Positions 31,156-41,236 of a stretch of DNA of 41,834 nt are shown here, piece after piece. Made by a program: the position numbers and the translations under genes. The notes under the pieces are model-generated. The model did no database searches and was not told the origin of the DNA. It saw nothing but the letters and a program-made list of their open reading frames with translations. Within the stretch, counting starts at the first letter, position 1; each line of letters opens with the position of its first letter. Origin of the DNA: Bigelowiella natans CCMP2755 (lineage: Eukaryota; Cercozoa; Chlorarachniophyceae); the NCBI GenBank assembly GCA_000320545.1, contig ADNK01002079.1, forward strand, positions 1-41,834, in the 5' to 3' direction.

Positions 31156-31165
31156 CACACCACAC
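31064..31165. repeat. (CA)n-(CT)n-(CA)n microsatellite in an E(z) intron
   Basis: CA, then CT with a few TATC words, then CA repeats fill most of the intron 30985-31200 between the MCSS and SANT exons. Confidence 0.95.
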
Positions 31166-32204
31166 AATCTGTTTGCCTTTGCTGCTACGACAAACAACAG
31201 ACGGGGCCGACGCTAGTTGTGAAGGTGAAGGGGCATGATTCCTACCCATATGTTCCCGATGTGGATCCCAGCAGCATTGAAAACCATATGAACTATCACG
31301 TGGTAAAGACGGCGGATGACACCCCGGCCGAGGATGACGATTCATCGGAAAAACCTGAAAAACCTGCGCAGAATAACAGGGGGGGGGGAATGGAAAGCTC
31401 AGCTAGCAAGAAAAAGGTGACAGCGATTGCTTTGGAGGATGATGCAAAGAAACCTGACCTTCGTCCTTCCGCCACTTCCTGGACAGAAGAAGAGGAGAAA
31501 ATACTTAAATATGCAGTATTCGTTTCAGGGCCGAACTATTGCAAGATCGCCGCTCTTCTCGGTTGCCCCCTCCCCTTCTTTCCCATTTTCCATTTTGGAC
31601 AGTAGAGTAGAATGTTCCAGGGGGAGGGGGCGGGGCTGATGTTTGGCAAAAAAAAAAAAAAAAAAAAGAAACTCACACTCCCCTTTGTCTCAACGCATAC
31701 AAGATGCCAATCACAGCTACGATTGGTGCTTTATTTTTAAGTCGCCTCACTGCATTCTAACGTTGCTTCGTTTCTCCCGCCCGGCTATCAGGCCCAACAA
31801 AAACATGCCGTGATGTGTACTTGTACCTTCAAGCTCGATTGCCAGCCCAACCGAAGCACCACCACACCAACGCAAACAGCGCCTCTCCCCCGTTACTGCT
31901 GCCGCCCTGTCCTTTGCCCCGCAAGCTTCCCCCCTCCTTCCTGGTTGACGGCGAGATTAAACCATGTGTTCTCAATGCATGCGGGAAGCTGGCGTCTGGG
32001 GCCGCACCTATCATCACGAAGATCAGTGCTGCAAGTAGCGCTAGTATGACCGCCACGGTTGGGACGTCATCTATCGATGCTACAAGGACTACAACAGCAC
32101 CAACTACTAGTACTGCCGACAACGTACTTCATCTTGTTGGAACACGTAAAGAGCCGGCAGCAGGTGAAATTTGATGTGACTGCAATGAGGTCATGAGAGC
32201 GGCA

Positions 32205-32406
32205 AAAGCTTCTTCGTCGTCATCATCTTCTTCCTCTTCATCATCCTTCTCCTCCCCATCTCTCCTCTCGCGCCATTCCGATCCCAAGGAGAGCGCTGGT
32301 GGGGGGAAGGGTGACGCAACGGCCTCTGGGCAGCTCACTGATGGGCATTTCAACTGTGCTTTCATAGCCAATCCCTCATCATCATCGTCGTCGTTGTCGT
32401 ATCTGG

Positions 32407-32441
<35 letters not shown>

Positions 32442-32540
32442 ATATCCTCGTCATTATCAGCAGCAGCAGCGGTTCTCTCTCTATCGTCCTTATCCTCACC
32501 ATCGTTGCCATCATCGTCGCCATCATCAGTATCACTCTCC
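32205..32540. repeat. TCA/TCG triplet arrays encoding poly-Ser
   Basis: Long TCA, TCG and TCC triplet arrays, with a GCA block in the middle, encode more than 60 Ser and a few Ala in a linker between the SANT and CXC domains of the E(z)-like gene. The antisense frame reads as poly-Asp. Confidence 0.9.
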
Positions 32541-32860
32541 CTTCCGACTATCTGCCCTCGGCCCTCCCTCCCCCCCTCTGCCATTCCCAAGCAGCCAGTC
32601 CTCGGCAAAAATGGAGGCAGCAAAGCGGGGGGAGGGGGTAGGAAGCGGAGGAACAATAAAGATCATCAGATTAAGGTACTAGTGCAAGGACAATAGGGTA
32701 GTTGAGTAGTAGTAGAAGTAGGAGGAGGGGGGGGGGGGAGGGGAGGAGAGAGCAATATCACCGTACTCTTCTGTGGTGGATGTTGACAAGAGAAATGAGG
32801 AAAATTGGAAGAACGTCCAAGAAAGAGTAGTTGTGGTAGTTGCAGGAGAAAATAGTTGGC

Positions 32861-32861
<1 letters not shown>

Positions 32862-32893
<32 letters not shown>
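32862..32893. repeat. (AGT)n trinucleotide array
   Basis: About ten AGT units in the intron before the CXC exon (33048-33287) of the E(z)-like gene. Confidence 0.95.
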
Positions 32894-33687
32894 CCAAGAT
32901 ATGATTAAAAAGAGTCGCTAAAACCTACCCAATCATCCGCATTTTTTCCCTTTTCCCCAGCAATTTTAACCTTAATTTCACCTCATGTGCTCCCCCCCCC
33001 CCCCCCTCCAAATCTCGAAACCTTCTTCTTTTTCCTTCTTCTTCCAGGCAATAGCAAATATGATGAAGAGGCGTAGGCTGCCTCGCCACTACAAGCCTTG
33101 TCATCACCCAGGCCTTCCTTGCACCGTTGCGAGCGGCTGCTCATGTGCTATTGCTATTGGCTTTTGTGATAAGTTCTGTGCGTGTGAGGCTGCGTGTGGT
33201 AGGCGCTTTCAAGGCTGCAAGTGCCAACAGGGAACGTGCAGGACGAAGGCATGCCCATGTTATGCTGCTGACCGTGAGTGCGATCCGGTAGAGTGATGAT
33301 GATGATGATGACGATGATGGTGATGATGATAACGGTGATGAAGATGATGCTTTCCATAGCAACATACAATGAAAACTGATAAAAACTGTAGGATCTCTGC
33401 CGTCATTGTCGCTCCGAAGTGCTCGGCTATCCCCCCTCCTTACACCCCGTCGCAGCCGCAGCAACGACGCAAACAGCTACTAATGCTGCAGCACGGGAGG
33501 GGGGGCATGATCCAACTGGCACTAGCCTGGGCATTAATCCGTCGATGATGAGGAAAGCAAGGACGGCTGTTTCTCCTTCTTTTTCTTCTTCTTCGGAGCA
33601 ATCGAAGCATAGGAGATTCTGTCGTAATGTCCAAATACGATTCAGCAACAAGTACCTATTACTATCATTACCATTATTGTCATTCTT

Positions 33688-33688
33688 A

Positions 33689-33724
<36 letters not shown>
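33688..33724. repeat. (GT)n microsatellite in an E(z) intron
   Basis: A GT run of about 30 bases followed by GGGTGGGTG, inside the intron 33652-33887 that splits the last two recognisable exons. Confidence 0.95.
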
Positions 33725-33725
<1 letters not shown>

Positions 33726-34110
33726 GATTGTGCGAGTATGAATGTGCATGTTAGCCAACACATAGTTCCAAAGAATAATGGTGGATGAAATATCCGCACT
33801 GAAACGCACATGTGTTGAAGGCGGAAAAGCCTTGATTTTTTAGATACTTGCCCACTCTCAATCCTCATGATTCGATCCTTTTACCAGAATGCGTCGCGGG
33901 GTCTTGCTTGGTCGGTCTCGAGTTCATGGATGGGGCACTTTCGCAAGGGACGATACAAAAAAAGACGCACTCATAGCGGAGTATGTTGGAGAGGTAAGGC
34001 TCTATCACAAGATCCGTGGACGTCGTCGTTTTTGCTAAGAAGGCGAGGCAATGAGAGCGGTTGAGCGAGTTATGAGGAGAGGGGGCGCCGGGGGAGGGGG
34101 GGGGGGGGAC

Positions 34111-34815
34111 TTATTCACATGGGATGGTATTGCGTGACCCAAACCTTTTAAAGTATTTGTCTTTTTTGAAACTAGATACCACTGATGATTCTGCATTGTA
34201 CATCTCCCTCCACCCCGTTGGGTTGTGCCGTGGGTCGTCTATAATCAGCGTTCTTTGCTTTGAATGGAATTCGAATTTGATTATCATAGCAATCCATGAG
34301 AGCATTGCCTTGTATTGCTGACTCTGAGGAGAGCCTTTATCACCTTACTCTACCAAACCATCACGATAAATGATGGTGATATTCCAACGTCGCGACTCAT
34401 TCGTTGTTCGTAACAAAAGGTTTGCAAATCACAGCGACAAGCCCAACTGCTATCCTCGTGCTGTTCGAGTGAAGTAAGAAAGGGGGGGGGGGTTAGGAGG
34501 GGGCATGGGATGTCTGAAGCTGATACGCGCTGCTCGAGTGCTTTCACTAATAGAGCTCCCACTTGTATTAACTGCCGTTTTGTAGCGGACAACATCGCAT
34601 TGGGATATTTGCCAAAATGGATATTCGGAAGGGGGAGGAGCTCTTTTTCAAGGTATGTATGTATCTCCCGCCACTCTGCGTATTTAAGCGATACAGCACG
34701 GTTCTTCTTTAATACATGCGCGATAAGACGAAACGACAAGCCGTCTTTTTGGAGTGTTTTTCTGTCACTTTGAAACAAATCGGATCTTCGTCTTCGGCAG
34801 AGCGCATTGAGATCA
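34111..34815 (-). CDS. Possible minus-strand gene, unknown
   Basis: The frame at 34778-34510 reads like ordinary protein: a basic helical stretch (RLIAHVLKKNRAVSLKYAEWR), then LEKELLPLPNIHFGKYPNAML, then QLIQVGALLVKALEQRV. A pyrimidine tract follows (C-run near 34,480), and more open sequence at 34450-34350 and 34305-34111 could be further exons. An ATG near 34808 starts an acidic stretch (AEDEDPICFKVTEKH) in another frame, which would need an unseen splice or a shift to join. I recognise no family. It lies exactly where the missing part of the E(z) SET domain should have been, on the opposite strand. Confidence 0.35.
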
Positions 34816-35053
34816 ATCTGCAGTTATGATGTTATTGTGCGTTTTTGCAAAAAACATGCGTATGTGTGTGTGTGTGTGCGCGCGCGCACGTGCGCGTGGA
34901 TTCAGACCTTGTCTTTTTCTCTCTTATATACGTGTTTACTATCCTGCTGTGTATCTCCTTCTTATGATCATTCTCATGATCACATAATCGTCGTCATTAT
35001 CGTCTTCATCATCATCGTCGTTTGCCAGTGTCATCACCGTTATCTCATCACAC

Positions 35054-36228
35054 AGTACTGCCATGGTCACACCGGCAATATCCCAGACTGGTACGGTGCG
35101 AAGAACAAGAATCCTCTATCTGATAACGGCACTATTCCAGGAGGGGGGGGCAGCAGCAGCAGCACCCGCGCCCAGAGAAAAGTAGCAGCCGTCGATACTG
35201 GCGAGTCTGCTGCCGTTGTTACAGAGAAGATAAACAGGAGGGGGGGGAGGAGGAGGAGGAAAAGGACAGTGTCCGCATCGGCGATTTCTGCGGCTAGTAA
35301 CGGAGTGAAACTAGCCTTCCCCCCCTCATCATCATCATCATCATCCTCTTCTTCTTCTTCTTACTCGTTCTCAAAATCAACATCCCCGCCATCTCTCTCC
35401 GCAGTGCCAATATCAAAGCCGAAACCCTCTTTGCATCTGGCGGAAGGGGGGCGGGGGGGGAGCAAAGAAGGGCGAGGACTCCTGCGAGCAGTGGAAAGTT
35501 CAGCCAAGAGGATGAAACAAGCAGCGGGCATCGATGCGAACAGCAATGGAGGTCACCGTAGGACCACGTATAATAGCCGACAAGCTGCTCTCGCCTCGAA
35601 AGCAGCAGCTTTTGAAGCTGCAACGATGGCGACGACTCCCAGCAATACGACAACGACTACCACCACAGCAATGATGATGATGATGATGATGAGGATGGGG
35701 AGCGGAGAAACTAGTAACGTGCGTCGTCACCACAAACCCGGGCTCTTGCCACCCCAGCCTCCTACGAGAAGCGCCGCCGCTGCCGCACTTGCTAAGATGA
35801 AGAAGATGACGACGAAGAAAAGGAAGAGGAAGTATGGCCAAAGTTTCCATAGTCGGACAAACGACAACTACTTCAAGAGAGGCCAAATAAAAGCGTCTTT
35901 AGCCCGAAACCATCACCTCCCCACCAAGAGAAGTGGCAGGAGCAGCAGCGGCTGCCAGAAGGATAATGATGATTTTCGGGCGAATAATGCTGAATATAGT
36001 AGTAATAATAATAAGCAGAGATCCAATTCCCAACGGCGGTACTTCTGTAGGCATTGCCAGCGTGGCTTTGTGTACCGCGCAAGGCATCGGACCCACGAAA
36101 CCTTCTTCTGTACTGAGCGCCCCGCCGAGGAAGCGAAATCACAAATTTCCGTAAAGGCAGACGAAGGGTCGTTGTCTCTGGCGGCGTCGTCGTCGTCATC
36201 ACCGTCGTTATCTGCATCAACAGGATAA
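35054..36228 (+). CDS. Low-complexity, Ser/Lys/Arg-rich ORF with a C-terminal Cys/His cluster
   Basis: An open frame that runs from about 34807 without a clear ATG start. A good acceptor (CATCACACAG) at 35054 suggests the exon begins there. Most of it is disordered: poly-Ser, poly-Thr, poly-Met, Arg/Lys clusters that look like nuclear localisation signals (GGRRRRKR, TKKRKRK). The one structured-looking piece, at about 36,040-36,110, is RYFCRHCQRGFVYRARHRTH followed by a further Cys, i.e. C-x2-C-x9-H-x2-H-x4-C. It resembles a zinc-binding knuckle and, loosely, the C-R-x-C motif of the E(z) gene upstream. It could be the last exon of a chromatin-type protein or the displaced 3' end of the E(z)-like transcript. 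Confidence 0.45.
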
Positions 36229-36941
36229 GCAACAACGATGTTTGTAGTCACGAAGTACTTTTTCGTAATGAGGTTTCGCTGTCATCGCGTGTTTGTAAGT
36301 GTCGTAGTCATGACACTGCCTCTACTGTTAATTGTGCTACTTTACCTTAGCCTGCTAGCTTTATTTGACAGCACAGCTACATTAGGTTGACCAGTGGGAA
36401 AATGTTTAATAGACACAAACAGCTGCTCTAGTCTAGTAGTGCTGTTTAGTAGACACCTGATGCACATCTAAGTGTACTAGCTAGCGTATACGCGCTATAG
36501 CGCGCTTGCATGTTTCTAGACCTAGCTAGCTGCGACTAGTAGATACCAAAACGTCAAGCTATCAAGACGACAAGCATGATAGCACTAGTAGAGTACTCTA
36601 ATACTTCTAGCTAGCTAGCTAGCTAGTAACAAATTGGCTGACGACATGTCTATCTAGCTATATGTCTAGATGTATACAGCAGATTGCGCAGGCTAGCAAG
36701 CTTAGGAAGCTATAGGTGACATTTCAACCAGCATGCACAGAGTTTATTCGAACGTAACAGGAAATAACACTGCCGTCGTTTAGCTTTACTCACACGCAAC
36801 AAAAATAATCTTCTCGTTGTGTCTACATATACTCTAACGATGACATCACAATGAACCCTGCTAGCCTGACAAGCAAGAGCGCAATAAATACTTTTGTGTG
36901 TGTGTGTGTGCGTGTGTGTGTGTGTGTGTGCGCGCGCGCGG
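36229..36941. other. Intergenic, CTAG-rich
   Basis: Many CTAG and GCTAGC words with TAGCTAGCTAGC near 36,605-36,630. No exon seen. The E(z) SET-C motifs were looked for here on both strands and not found. Confidence 0.55.
36894..36941. repeat. (TG)n-(CG)n microsatellite
   Basis: A TG run ending in CGCGCGCGCG. It abuts the stop codon of the minus-strand J-domain gene, so it would be the first sequence of its 3' UTR. Confidence 0.95.
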
Positions 36942-38819
36942 CTAATCAAGGCCAGCCTCCAATGCGTCAGATGTTAATACATCCTTGTCCTGAATTATCT
37001 CCTCCTGGATCCCAAGGCAGTTTGTGATACTCTCTCCCAGAGTTTGGAAGAACTTACCCGGACCGGTGAAGTCGAACATCGGCAGCTCCCCGTCATACGT
37101 CGCGCGCTTCTCGATATCCATGAGCGTCTCGTAGGCAACGGTGACCTTTCTAAATTTGTCATTCGCCTTCCTCATCTCCTCCTCGGTTTTGAAGTGATCG
37201 GGGTGGTAGTCCTGGGAGAGCTTCTTAAACACGCGCTTTATCTCCTCGTCGTCAGCCGTGCGCGATACGCCAAGGATCTCGTAGTGAGTCGGTTCGGTAT
37301 TCTTCCCTTTCACGCGCAAGAACTTCATTAGGCCCTTCTCCTTGATCTGCGCGTAGACGTTGATTCCATAAGTAATGGCCGACATTCCGAGGGTGTACCC
37401 CATCGACTTAAGTCCCTCGTACGCTCTCTTCTGCGCCATGGGTTTGCACCACGGTTTCATCGAATACATCGCCGCTGTTAGCTCTTTCCAAACCGGACCT
37501 GCCATTGGCAGATACTGCACGGTGTTGTCGATGAATACCTCAGCTCTGATCAGGCACGCCTCGTAGCTGCTCCAGATCTTCCGGTAGTTGGATATGTCCC
37601 CCCCCCTCCCCCCGTAGAGGATCAGTTCTCCCTCGTCGCTCATTTTGGCAAAGTACGTGTCCATAGGCTGCCGCTTCAACCCCCCTGTGCGCGACCGCAT
37701 TGCAATTTTGCGCACCTTATCTTTGGGATTCACCGCGCTAAATACCTGGAAATCCCCTGACTCGAGGATTGTTGCATAGATTTTAGCTCCTTCCCGCCGC
37801 GATAGTTTCCCCTTCCTTACGCGCCACTCGAAGGTCTTTTCTTTGTCAGGATCTGCCATGCTGTACCCTTTGTAGGTAAACAACCCCTCCGGTGTTAGAA
37901 TTGTGAAGTATGCTCCCTTGGGGGAGACGAGCATATCGCCTTCTTCCAGAAAATCCCCCATGAATAGCAGTGCTTGTGGGGACCACCAGAGAGGCTGAAA
38001 GTAACAATAGGCCAGCGATTCAACGATGATTTGTGTAGAAAATCTACCCCCCCGTCGTTTACCCCTCGCATCTTGGTATATTTACATTCATTTGGCCTTT
38101 AGTGCGTGAGGGAGGATGTGCGACTTCTGTGTATACAAAGAGTTGAACTTACGTTATTCGTTTCGTTGAGGACCACGAAGCTGCCGTCGTCGTTCAGAAT
38201 AGCTCGATAGTTGCCCTTCTCTTGCTGAAAATGGTTTTCAATTTTCAAATGGTTCACACAGTAACAAACAGCTATAAATAACCCGTTGACGACACCACAA
38301 CAACCATCATGATCATAATCTCGAGCACCGACCTTCTTGTGTATGGAGGAGCTATCAACTGTACTTAGTTTATGTCTAGGGTCAACCCCCCTCTGGATAA
38401 CGAGATTTCCATCATTTTGTAGCATCGCGTAGAAGTCGCCTTCAGCCCTTTGGCCTGGACGCACCCCCATTTGCGTTTGTACCATTGGAGGGGTGCCAAG
38501 CTCATAGATTGCCCTTTCCCCAGCAAAGCTATCGTGCTTGTAGACACGGAAGATGCCATTTCTCGAAATGTTTGCGTGGAATCCGCCTTATAGTGGTGTG
38601 CGATTTGTGAGCGATTAATGTGTGTGTGTGTGTGTTACTATATGTATTGAATTTAGATGCTATAATGTGACGAGATTTTCGATATGATAAACCTGATGGA
38701 GAGACAATTTTGTCTCCGGGCTTTATGAAGCCGTTAGTCGTTAGTGTGTCGCCAGAGGTCACGTGTAGGTATTCTTTAACAGTGAGTATAACGTGAGGGT
38801 TACTAGCAGGGGATTCCAT
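36942..38819 (-). CDS. B-lectin-like repeats fused to a DnaJ (J) domain
   Basis: Four exons with matching phases (38819-38693, 38586-38333, 38224-38153, 37994-36942) give 501 residues. The N-terminal 270 or so show bulb-type (monocot mannose-binding) lectin-like strands several times over: GDTLTTNGFIKPGDKIVSPSG, then FYAMLQNDGNLVI, then YRAILNDDGSFVVLNE and PLWWSPQA; then GDFLEEGDMLVSPKGAYFTILTPEG, YATILESGDFQVF and YFAKMSDEGELILYGG. That is two lectin-like units. A helical region of about 110 residues follows. A complete J domain lies at about 387-455 (THYEILGVSRTADDEEIKRVFK, with HPD at 415-417), so it should stimulate an Hsp70. No signal peptide is seen, so a cytosolic protein is likely. 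I know of no common protein with this architecture. The sugar-binding residues (Q-x-D-x-N-x-V-x-Y) are only partly kept. Confidence 0.9.
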
Positions 38820-39011
38820 TTTTATTTTAGATAAGTGATTAGATGTTGTTTTACATACCCATCCGCTTTCCTGATCGCTCGGGTCCAGATGACTTCAATG
38901 TCTTCGTGATTTCAATTCCAAGTCTCCCTGAACACGGGCAAAAACGGTTAATTCAGTTTCGATGAGCTTGTAGATTATTCCCTCTTTCTTGCATCTTGAC
39001 AAGAATACACG

Positions 39012-39200
39012 TTATCCAACACACAAGTTGATCATAATAAGGAATCCGGCAGTGAACATGGTAAAACCTTGCTCCGGAGGCCCATTACTGAGGATGATGA
39101 CGACAGTAAGCATGACTGCTACGCCTAGACTAGACACCAAGCCCCCAACATCAAAACAAGCCGTCCTTCTCCGACGCCTTTCCAACACGGGTCGAAGCAT
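39012..39200 (-). CDS. Possible small membrane protein
   Basis: An ATG-started frame of 62 codons: a very basic start (RPVLERRRRR), then two hydrophobic segments (LGVAVMLTVVIIL and TMFTAGFLIMINLCV). The plus-strand frame across the same DNA is also open but less protein-like. It may be a real two-helix membrane protein or one exon of a longer gene. Confidence 0.35.
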   Translation of the reverse strand: MLRPVLERRRRRTACFDVGGLVSSLGVAVMLTVVIILSNGPPEQGFTMFTAGFLIMINLCVG

Positions 39201-39360
39201 ATTCGCGTCTTCTCTTCACCGACTTCCTATAACGCGAGAGGCGTTCGGGGGGACCTAGGTGAGGGGGGTACAGCCGATTTCAACACAGACTTAGATGAGA
39301 AGCGAACGAAATCGCCTTTGAATTTTTCGAAGTAAAAGAAGTAACTGACGTCGTAGTATT

Positions 39361-39604
39361 AAAACCGCATGGATTTTATTGCCGTCCCTTCTCTAATCGG
39401 CGATATGTCTGCCGCTTTACCTGGTGCGTGGTCCCGAGAAAGACCGGCCGATTTCAAGATATTCTCTAGAGACTCTGCTTTGGGATTCAACTTAGCCCCG
39501 GCTTTCTGTTTGACGACTTTTGATTGATGTGACCACACAGTGATGTGATGAATGACTGACTGATTGATGATGAACATCAAAGAACTTCGTTTTTTCTTCG
39601 CCAA
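39361..39604 (-). CDS. Possible small protein or last exon, unknown
   Basis: The final 50 codons (KAGAKLNPKAESLENILKSA then GLSRDHAPGKAADISPI) have the look of true protein sequence. The upstream part is rich in CAT/CAA repeats and may be intron: a CAAACAG just before AAAGCC could be the acceptor. No family recognised. It lies head to head with the PIP-box gene on the other strand. Confidence 0.35.
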
Positions 39605-39822
39605 TTATAAGCCATAATGCCATTAAGCATTGTCGCAGATCTCCAACCAAGTGCAACCTGCGGTGGAGCGTAGAATCTTGGAGAGCTCTCCAGCCAAGGG
39701 AACTATGTTCGAAACGCCCTGTCATTTCATATGTCGCATTGCACGAATGGCCTGCGGCTGGAACAACCAAACAGCTTCGCGCCAAAGCCCAAAAGCACTC
39801 CCCGCTTTCCTGCGACCCGAGC

Positions 39823-40314
39823 ATGGCACCTAAAAGACCCAGCCCAATCCGCCCAACACCTCACCACGCCCCGAAGATTCGTAGGAAGGAGAATTCTTGC
39901 GAAGGAAACTTCGTTAGATTCCATAATTCTCCCTTCCCCAGAGTTCAGAGCGTGCTGGTAAGGAAGATCTCCCCTGCCCAGCTAGAGAGCTCCCAGTCCT
40001 CCTTCCAGAGGTACCACTACTTCCAACCGATCAAGGAAGAAATTACAAGGAAGGAGGATGTTATGACTAGTGTGACCTACGATACCTCCGGCCGTACTCT
40101 TTGTCTCGAGAAGAGTATCCGAAGGAGAGAGATGGAAAAACGTACGACGAAACGAAGGCGCCTTGCGAAACCCAAGCAGCTCAAAGTCACGAACTTCTTC
40201 TCTCCGAATAAAGGGAATAATTTATGCAGCGACAAGGGAAACAACACATATAGCGAAAGAGTTGCAACCGAAAGAGTTGCAACAAAAAGAAATAATGAAC
40301 GCCTTATACAGTAA
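39823..40314 (+). CDS. Small basic protein with NLS and a consensus PCNA-interacting (PIP) box
   Basis: The ATG at 39823 opens a 163-codon frame. The protein is Pro/Arg/Lys-rich and probably disordered. Near the C-terminus it has a basic cluster (KRTTKRRRLAKPK, about 106-118) directly followed by QLKVTNFF at 119-126, a perfect match to the PIP-box rule Q-x-x-h-x-x-F-F. NLS plus PIP box in a short disordered protein is the plan of PCNA-binding regulators such as PAF15, p21-type inhibitors and the N-terminus of some replication proteins. I see no other domain and no sequence similarity that would make it an orthologue of any one of these. It ends with a short internal duplication (ERVATERVATKR). 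The frame is open further upstream, but that part has no ATG with better context. Confidence 0.6.
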   Translation: MAPKRPSPIRPTPHHAPKIRRKENSCEGNFVRFHNSPFPRVQSVLVRKISPAQLESSQSSFQRYHYFQPIKEEITRKEDVMTSVTYDTSGRTLCLEKSIRRREMEKRTTKRRRLAKPKQLKVTNFFSPNKGNNLCSDKGNNTYSERVATERVATKRNNERLIQ

Positions 40315-40637
40315 ATGTCACTATATAGCGAAACTTAATGAATATCAGCCAACCATTAGACCTTCCCAATGTCAACAGAAGTTCGAAAAAAAAATGAGTA
40401 ATTAGCTGGATCGTGTAATCTTCCTAAACTCATCAAAAAATGATAAAGTCGTGTGAAGAACGTATTGAAGCAACTCTTGTTGCTTGAAATGATCCTGGGA
40501 AATAGATATATGTAGAGTTCTCGGCTAAGATAATCTTGACTCAATATATCAATGAAAAATAAATGTAATTTGTAATATATCGTGTGTTACGAGGAGAATC
40601 AATACCACAATATACATATATGTATATTATAGTAGTA

Positions 40638-40673
<36 letters not shown>

Positions 40674-41236
40674 CTAATATATAGCCATCTGTCCGTTTTA
40701 GCTGTATGTTACCCGTGCTATTCATGCCAGGGAAACATTGACGCGGCTTGCGTCTCCTCATATATTTTTTAAATAGACACAGCAATACACTATATATATA
40801 ATATATATTGTGTATTGCATGTCTATCATTTTTGAAGGCCGGTACACAGATGGCGTACACACGATGTACATCGCATGCCTACATGATCTAGTTATATAAA
40901 TGATACGAAAGGGTTGTGAAAAATGAACATGCTATGTACATGTAAATACAAGCACCACATCGCAGCGCGCACATGGCGCGCCTTGTTCTAGTTTTGTTTA
41001 CCTGCAGTAATTGCAGTGTAGAACAATTCATTTCGAATTCATACGTGTTTCTACCATGCAACAGCTAAAATGCAACTGCTCATGTTGTACTACGTGTAAA
41101 TGCACAGTCTGATACAATGAATAGCATATGATAAACGTATGGCCTAAATTGCGCAATGAATGTCGCATTTATCAGTGTGTTTAAAATTGACACTCTCAGA
41201 CTTGCCAATGAACAACAGCAATCGAAGTTTCAGTTA
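40315..41236. other. AT-rich intergenic region
   Basis: No exon. It includes the TA array below and inverted TATA-rich sequence near 40,780-40,830. The 3' ends of two convergent genes lie at its borders. Confidence 0.55.
40636..40675. repeat. (TA)n microsatellite
   Basis: A TA run of about 32 bases between convergent genes. Confidence 0.95.

Larger units (their letters stand above)
26806..33993 (+). pseudogene. Enhancer-of-zeste (Polycomb H3K27 methyltransferase) homologue with half a SET domain
   Basis: Phased exons: 29368-29396, 29520-30984, 31201-31561, one from 31792, one ending near 32672, 33048-33287, 33392-33651 and 33888-33993. E(z) landmarks appear in order: the MCSS zinc motif YFCRRCYKYNCKMHG with VPCGPMCF after it; the SANT domain WTEEEEKILKYAVFVSGPNYCKI joined across an intron to TKTCRDVY; the CXC domain with about 18 Cys (CHHPGLPC to CPCYAADRECDPDLC); then CRNVQI and the N-terminal SET strands GRSRVHGWGTFARDD and ALIAEYVGE. 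The enzyme family trimethylates H3K27 within PRC2. From 33994 on, the SET-I and SET-C parts (the NH-x3-NC pocket and the catalytic Tyr) cannot be found, so this copy looks truncated or rearranged. The 5' exons (26806-28662, and about 28818-29097) are less certain and contain His, Asn, Gly, Ser and Lys runs plus an AT-hook-like KKRGRPKRKGK. An in-frame TGA near 32172 lies between two open stretches and is unexplained. Confidence 0.8.

Noticed and set aside
32129-32656. Minus-strand frame rich in Asp and Glu
   Set aside because: Antisense of the TCA/TCG poly-Ser arrays of the E(z)-like gene.
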